Source of the DNA: Bacillus_BA fengqiuensis
Lineage (GTDB): Bacteria > Bacillota > Bacilli > Bacillales > Bacillaceae_H
NCBI GenBank assembly: GCA_030813035.1
Contig: JAUSTV010000002.1
Length of the DNA: 64,000 nucleotides
Strand: one strand, 5' to 3'
Shown: positions 59,913 to 64,000 of the stretch, in pieces
Numbering within the stretch: the first letter of the stretch is position 1
Layout: the number at the start of each line of letters is the position of its first letter
Made by a program: the position numbers and the translations under genes
The notes under the pieces: model-generated
Seen by the model: the letters and a program-made list of their open reading frames with translations, nothing else
The model's database searches: none
What the model was told of the DNA's origin: nothing

Positions 59913-60571
59913 AAAAGCCCGTGATTTTTTGCGACTTTGACGGAACGATCACAAACAGCGATAACATCATTGCCCTCATGAAAGAGTTCGCTCCTCCGGA
60001 ATGGGAAGTCATTAAAGATGATGTGCTTGCTCAAAATATCTCGATCAAAGAAGGGGTCGGAAAAATGTTTTCCCTTCTGCCGGTCACGCTGAAACAGCAG
60101 CTTATTGATTTTTTACTTGAAAAAGCAAAAATCAGAGATGGTTTTGCAGAGTTTGTTTCCTTTACGAAAGAAGAGGGGATTCCCCTTTATATCGTGAGCG
60201 GAGGAATCGATTTTTTCGTTCATCCTCTGTTGGATGGATTAGTGGAGAAAGAGAACATTTATTGCAACGGATCGGATTTTGGTGGTGATACCATCACGAT
60301 TACATGGCCGTATTCATGCGATGATGAGTGCAGCAATGACTGCGGTTGCTGCAAGCCTTCCCTCATTCGAAAGCTTGAACGGGAAGAGGATTTTAAGATT
60401 GTGATTGGTGACTCTATCACCGATTTACAGGCAGCCAAAATGGCCGATGCGGTCATTGCCCGTGATTTCTTAATCCAAAAATGTGAAGAATTGCAAATTC
60501 CATATCGTCCATTTGCGACATTTTACGATGTCATTGTTCATATAAAAGAACTGACGGGGGTGAAATCATGA
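59909..60571 (+). CDS. mtnX: HK-MTPenyl-1-P phosphatase MtnX
   Basis: 220 residues, HAD family. Catalytic FCDFDGTITNSDN, SGGIDFFVHP, and the acidic motif VIGDSITDLQAAKMADAVIARD. It removes phosphate to form the acireductone. ATG 59909 overlaps the mtnW stop (ATGA). An internal cysteine cluster CDDECSNDCGCC is present, as in other MtnX proteins. It overlaps mtnB by 4 bp. Confidence 0.93.
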   Translation: MKKPVIFCDFDGTITNSDNIIALMKEFAPPEWEVIKDDVLAQNISIKEGVGKMFSLLPVTLKQQLIDFLLEKAKIRDGFAEFVSFTKEEGIPLYIVSGGIDFFVHPLLDGLVEKENIYCNGSDFGGDTITITWPYSCDDECSNDCGCCKPSLIRKLEREEDFKIVIGDSITDLQAAKMADAVIARDFLIQKCEELQIPYRPFATFYDVIVHIKELTGVKS

Positions 60572-61197
60572 GTACATTAGCGAAGCGTTGGCACGAACTG
60601 GCAGATGTAAAAGATGAACTGGCAGCACGCGATTGGTTCCCGGGAACAAGCGGGAACCTGGCCATTAAAGTAACGAACGAACCGCTTACGTTCCTTGTTA
60701 CCGCAAGTGGAAAGGATAAGCGTAAGCGTACGGATGAAGATTTCCTTTTGGTGGACGCACAGGGAAACAAGGCCGAACAAACGGATTTGAAGCCTTCGGC
60801 GGAAACGCTCCTTCACGTGGAGATTTATAATAAGACGGATGCCGGGTGCAGTCTTCATGTACATACGCTTGACAACAATGTCATTTCCGAGCTTTACGGA
60901 GATGTGGGAGAGGTCGTGTTTAAAGGGCAGGAAATCATTAAGGCGCTCGGTATTTGGGAAGAGGATGCCGAAATTCGCGTTCCGATTATCCGAAACTATG
61001 CCGATATTCCAACATTGGCACAGGAGTTTAGCAAACATGTAAAAGACGATCAGGGTGCGGTTCTTATTCGCAACCACGGGATTACCGTATGGGGCAGAAA
61101 TGCTTTCGAAGCGAAAAAGTTTTTAGAAGCTTATGAATTTTTATTTAGCTATCATTTAAAATTACTTTCATTAAAATCACAATTTCAAACGGTTTAA
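60568..61197 (+). CDS. mtnB: Methylthioribulose-1-phosphate dehydratase MtnB
   Basis: 209 residues of the class II aldolase/zinc dehydratase family: ARDWFPGTSGNLAIKV, metal-binding HVHTLDNNVISELYG, and RNHGITVWGRNAFEA. It dehydrates methylthioribulose-1-P to the diketo phosphate used by MtnW. The operon order W-X-B-D is not the reaction order, as in B. subtilis. It overlaps mtnX (ATGA). Confidence 0.95.
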   Translation: MSTLAKRWHELADVKDELAARDWFPGTSGNLAIKVTNEPLTFLVTASGKDKRKRTDEDFLLVDAQGNKAEQTDLKPSAETLLHVEIYNKTDAGCSLHVHTLDNNVISELYGDVGEVVFKGQEIIKALGIWEEDAEIRVPIIRNYADIPTLAQEFSKHVKDDQGAVLIRNHGITVWGRNAFEAKKFLEAYEFLFSYHLKLLSLKSQFQTV

Positions 61198-61217
61198 CTA
61201 AGAGGAGGAAAAAGAAA

Positions 61218-61730
61218 ATGGCAGAAATTCGTTTACATGTTAACAATGAGCGCATTGCAGATCAACAGAAGGTAGAAGAATTTTTAGCAAGCAACGAAGT
61301 TATTTATGAAAAATGGGACATCACAAAACTTCCGGAGTCACTACGTGAAAATTACGCCTTAACAGACGAGCAAAAGAATGAAGTATTAGAGGCTTTCCAA
61401 GCGGAGATTGCCGATATTTCCGAGCGCCGCGGGTATAAAACGGCAGACGTGATTTCATTATCGGAAACAACACCGAACCTGGAGCAGTTGCTGAAGAACT
61501 TTCAACAGGAGCATCATCATACAGATGACGAAGTGCGCTTTATCGTGAGCGGACACGGCATTTTCGTCATTCAAGGAAAAGACGGAAATTTCTTTGATGT
61601 AGAATTAGAGCCGGGCGATTTAATTTCTGTTCCGGAAAACGTTCGCCATTATTTCACGTTAATGGAGGACCGCAAAGTCGTCGCCGTTCGTATCTTTGTG
61701 ACAACAGAAGGCTGGGTGCCAATCTACTAA
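61218..61730 (+). CDS. mtnD: Acireductone dioxygenase MtnD
   Basis: 170 residues, cupin fold. The metal ligands are in HHHTDDEVRFIVSGHG and the later PENVRHYFTLMEDRKVVAVR. With Fe2+ it oxidises acireductone to the keto acid precursor of methionine; with Ni2+ it gives off CO. GAGGAGG lies upstream. It is the last gene of mtnWXBD. Confidence 0.95.
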   Translation: MAEIRLHVNNERIADQQKVEEFLASNEVIYEKWDITKLPESLRENYALTDEQKNEVLEAFQAEIADISERRGYKTADVISLSETTPNLEQLLKNFQQEHHHTDDEVRFIVSGHGIFVIQGKDGNFFDVELEPGDLISVPENVRHYFTLMEDRKVVAVRIFVTTEGWVPIY

Positions 61731-61739
61731 TACACAAAC

Positions 61740-61852
61740 GAGGGTGAACGAACCAAAAGGGTAAAAAGCAACCCTTTTGATTCATCCTTATGAAAGGCCC
61801 CTTTACAAAATTTCAGTAAAATCGGAATTTCATGACGGGGCCTTTCATTAAA
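61740..61852 (+). repeat. Composite two-hairpin repeat, copy F (terminator of mtnWXBD)
   Basis: Hairpin 1 (61740-61790) pairs CCAAAAGGGT with ACCCTTTTGATT, closed by AGGGTGAA/TTCATCCTT. Hairpin 2 (61791-61847) pairs TGAAAGGCCCC with GGGGCCTTTCA and contains CAGTAAAATCGG; TTAAAAATTTATT follows. Confidence 0.75.
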
Positions 61853-62028
61853 AATTTATTTTTGTGGGCCATTATAGACTTGTGGGTCAGTTCCCTTTAC
61901 AGAGCCCTTGCAGGAGAATTCCATGTAGATTTTACAATGAGAAGCTGAGACATGCTTCCTCACGATTCGAAAACCAAGTTTACCTATATGAATAGAATGA
62001 TAAAATAGAAAGAAAAAGGAGTCTTCAT

Positions 62029-63132
62029 ATGAAACAAATCGTTCGAACATTATTATTCGCTATTTTAACGTTTGTTCTCGTCTTGCCTTTAGCGGCTTGT
62101 ACGAGTGAACAACCGACCGCTTCTAATGCGGAACCGGCTAAACAGGAACAAGGAAATACCGAAGATCAAACTCAAGAAAAAGAAGACAAAACGGAGACAG
62201 CAACACCTGTTCCAAAAGGCAAAAATGGAAAGTTGAAGGTTGCCCTTGTGGCTGAATTTACTACTGGAACGCATGCCTCTCAATATGTAAGCGGAGTAAA
62301 GAAGGCTGCTGAGGAAAACGGCATTGAACTTGTCATTTCCGACGCGAATAACGATCAGGCCAAAATGGCTTCGTATTTGGACACAGCCATCAACCAGGAT
62401 GTGGATGGCATCGTGATTAAACATGGCCGTACTGAAACATTGGAGCCGGGTGTCAAACGTGCGGTGGAAAAAGGAATCCCGGTTGTGGCGTTCGATGTTG
62501 AATTGAATGTAGACGGGGTTACGACAATCGATCAGGATGATTACATGCTGGCATTATTGGCATTGAAACAAATGGCTCAAGATATTGACGGCGAAGGCAA
62601 CATCGTGAACATTTTCGTCGGCGGTTTTGCACCGATGGAAAAACGAAATCGTGTATATGAAATTATGCTTCAACGTTACCCGGGCATTAAAGAAATTGCC
62701 CGTTTCGGAAATGCTACAGCCAACACATCGTTGGATACGCAAACAAAAATGGAAGCCATTTTAAAACAATATCCGAATAAGGGGGACATTAAAGCGGTTT
62801 GGGCGCCTTGGGATGAGTTTGCAAAAGGGGCTACACGTGCGATTAAAGAAGCGGGCCGTGATGAAATTAAAGTATATGGCATCGATTTATCAGATGAAGA
62901 CTTACAAATGATGCAGGAAGAGGGAAGCCCTTGGAAAGCGTCGGCAGCCGTTAATCCGGCAGCGGTAGGGGAAAAACAAGTGGAATTGCTGCTTCAAAAA
63001 TTGGCGGGTGAAAAAACACCTCGTTACTATTCATTTGATCCTGTGCTTGTGACACAGGACGATTTACCGGAAAGCCCAATCAACATGGATCAATTGCAGG
63101 AGTATGTAGAAGAGTGGGGCAACAACGAGTAA
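62029..63132 (+). CDS. CUT2-type sugar ABC transporter substrate-binding lipoprotein
   Basis: 367 residues. A lipoprotein signal (lipobox LAAC, Cys24) and a Thr/Glu-rich linker precede a periplasmic-binding-protein domain of the ribose/galactose class (VALVAEFTTGTHASQYVSGVKKAAEENGIELVI, AINQDVDGIVIKHG, VYGIDLSDEDLQMM). It delivers a sugar to the transporter encoded downstream. The position directly after mtnWXBD suggests methylthioribose or a related pentose as substrate, an inference only. AAAAAGGAG precedes the ATG. Confidence 0.88.
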   Translation: MKQIVRTLLFAILTFVLVLPLAACTSEQPTASNAEPAKQEQGNTEDQTQEKEDKTETATPVPKGKNGKLKVALVAEFTTGTHASQYVSGVKKAAEENGIELVISDANNDQAKMASYLDTAINQDVDGIVIKHGRTETLEPGVKRAVEKGIPVVAFDVELNVDGVTTIDQDDYMLALLALKQMAQDIDGEGNIVNIFVGGFAPMEKRNRVYEIMLQRYPGIKEIARFGNATANTSLDTQTKMEAILKQYPNKGDIKAVWAPWDEFAKGATRAIKEAGRDEIKVYGIDLSDEDLQMMQEEGSPWKASAAVNPAAVGEKQVELLLQKLAGEKTPRYYSFDPVLVTQDDLPESPINMDQLQEYVEEWGNNE

Positions 63133-63148
63133 GGAACACCGATAATGC

Positions 63149-63185
63149 ACAAGAAGCAGAAGGAGCGCTTTCTTCTGCTTCTTGT
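63149..63185 (+). other. Hairpin between the binding protein and ATPase genes
   Basis: ACAAGAAGCAGAAG pairs with CTTCTGCTTCTTGT (14 bp) without a U-run. Such hairpins often raise the relative mRNA level of the binding-protein gene. Confidence 0.6.
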
Positions 63186-63208
63186 ATGAGAAAAAGGAGT
63201 GTGGAGAT

Positions 63209-64000
63209 TTGAGTGCAGCGGTTACGTTAAAGATGAGTCATATTCAAAAGTCGTTCGGCTCTTTTAAAGCGCTGAAAGGAGTGGATTTTACCGTTCGAAG
63301 CGGGGAAATCCATGCGTTATTGGGAGCGAATGGAGCGGGAAAAAGCACTCTGATGAAAATTTTGTGCGGTGTATATGAGGAGTATGAGGGAAGCATTTCA
63401 AAAAATGGAGAAACCATTCACATTCACTCGCCAATGGATGCCAAAAAGCACGGGATCCAAGTCGTCCACCAAGAAGTGGATGTCGCACTTATCCCTTATT
63501 TATCGGTCGCGGAAAACATTATGCTCGATGCTCAAGTATCGGCGAAGAAACGTTTTATCAGCTGGGGCGCTCTTCAGCAGAGAGCAAAAGAAGCGTTAAA
63601 ACAGCTGGGGGTGGAGCTTGATGTAAACCGGGAAGTTTCGACGCTTACATTATCCGAAAAACAGCAAGTATTGATTGCACGCGCGATTGTACAGGAAGTG
63701 GAATATTTGATTTTGGATGAACCGACAGCACCCCTTAGCGTCGAAGAAACGAAGCATTTGTTCAAGGTGATTCGTCAATTGGCGGCCAATGGCGTGGGCG
63801 TCATTTATATTTCTCATAGGCTTCAAGAGGTATTTGAGCTTTCAGACCGTGTGACGGTTGTCCGGGATGGGGAGCATGTGGCGACGAAGCCCGTTTCCGC
63901 AACAACGGTCGAAGAGGTAATTACATTTATGCTCGGAACATCGTTCGAAGAGGAGTTTCCGAAAGAAGCCGTTCCGATTGGCGATACGCTTTTCTCTGTT
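63209..64000 (+). CDS. CUT2-type sugar ABC transporter ATP-binding protein (3' truncated)
   Basis: 264 codons are visible and the frame is still open at the window end. TTG 63209 lies 9 bp from AAAAAGGAG. The first ABC domain shows Walker A (LLGANGAGKSTLMKIL), Q-loop VVHQEVD, an atypical signature TLSEKQQVLIARAI in place of the usual LSVGQQQ, Walker B YLILDEPTAPLSVEE and the ISHRLQEVFELSDRV H-loop. RbsA/MglA-type ATPases have two such domains (about 500 aa); the second is outside the window. It powers uptake by the preceding binding protein. Confidence 0.88.
   Translation, partial: MSAAVTLKMSHIQKSFGSFKALKGVDFTVRSGEIHALLGANGAGKSTLMKILCGVYEEYEGSISKNGETIHIHSPMDAKKHGIQVVHQEVDVALIPYLSVAENIMLDAQVSAKKRFISWGALQQRAKEALKQLGVELDVNREVSTLTLSEKQQVLIARAIVQEVEYLILDEPTAPLSVEETKHLFKVIRQLAANGVGVIYISHRLQEVFELSDRVTVVRDGEHVATKPVSATTVEEVITFMLGTSFEEEFPKEAVPIGDTLFSV

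Overview
The window is a chromosomal segment of a spore-forming, low-to-moderate GC Gram-positive bacterium of the family Bacillaceae. The evidence is an alpha/beta-type SASP, a GerA-type germinant receptor operon, a sporulation-kinase-like histidine kinase, SigI/RsgI, strong AAGGAGG-type ribosome binding sites, frequent TTG/GTG starts, class IV (PhaR-PhaC) polyhydroxyalkanoate genes in the B. megaterium arrangement, and a methionine salvage locus laid out as in B. subtilis. The species cannot be named from this sequence alone. No rRNA, tRNA, prophage or CRISPR array was seen. The only transposon trace is one decayed IS200/IS605-type element.

Layout. 1-7 kb: end of a chemotaxis receptor, an MFS exporter, a PbuG-like purine permease, a RacA-like protein and the HemAT oxygen sensor. 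7-15 kb: MsrA-MsrB fusion, gerA-family operon, orphan LytTR response regulator, DedA protein, and a TerC-family Mn exporter behind a yybP-ykoY (Mn) riboswitch. 15-19 kb: a secreted protein with eight 11-residue repeats, then sigI-rsgI. 19-24 kb: ssp and the pha cluster (phaP, phaQ divergent from phaRBC). 24-29 kb: an FAD oxidoreductase with a probable frameshift, then glycolate oxidase glcD-glcF and its CdaR-type regulator. 29-35 kb: deleted tnpB with a preserved 3' end, KtrD-type K+ channel, a DUF3905-like protein, two small basic proteins, a B12-binding radical SAM protein. 35-42 kb: a degenerate sigma-54-activator-like regulator, putP, proline dehydrogenase and lactate permease lctP. 42-49 kb: lutR, pncB, nadE, lutABC. 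49-62 kb: KinE-like kinase, ogt, a CheX-like phosphatase and the complete methionine salvage set (mtnA, mtnK, mtnU, mtnE, mtnWXBD) with two SAM (S-box) riboswitches. 62-64 kb: start of a CUT2-type sugar ABC transporter, cut by the window end.

How the genes work together. Lactate use is a regulon: LutR lies between its probable targets, and the same 13-bp palindrome sits just downstream of the lctP and lutA promoters. Proline use (putA, putP) has a TTGAACA/TGTTCAA operator cluster abutting the putA -35 box. PHA genes share a TGTAATTTACA palindrome near phaQ and phaC. Methionine salvage recycles methylthioribose, and a CUT2 transporter directly follows it.

The most unusual content lies outside conventional genes: several families of intergenic repeats, including a two-hairpin composite present about six times; very long perfect terminator stems that swallow stop codons; a repeat insertion splitting lutA from lutB; an AAA+ regulator that has lost the residues needed to work with sigma-54; and an internally deleted TnpB that keeps its RNA-encoding 3' end.
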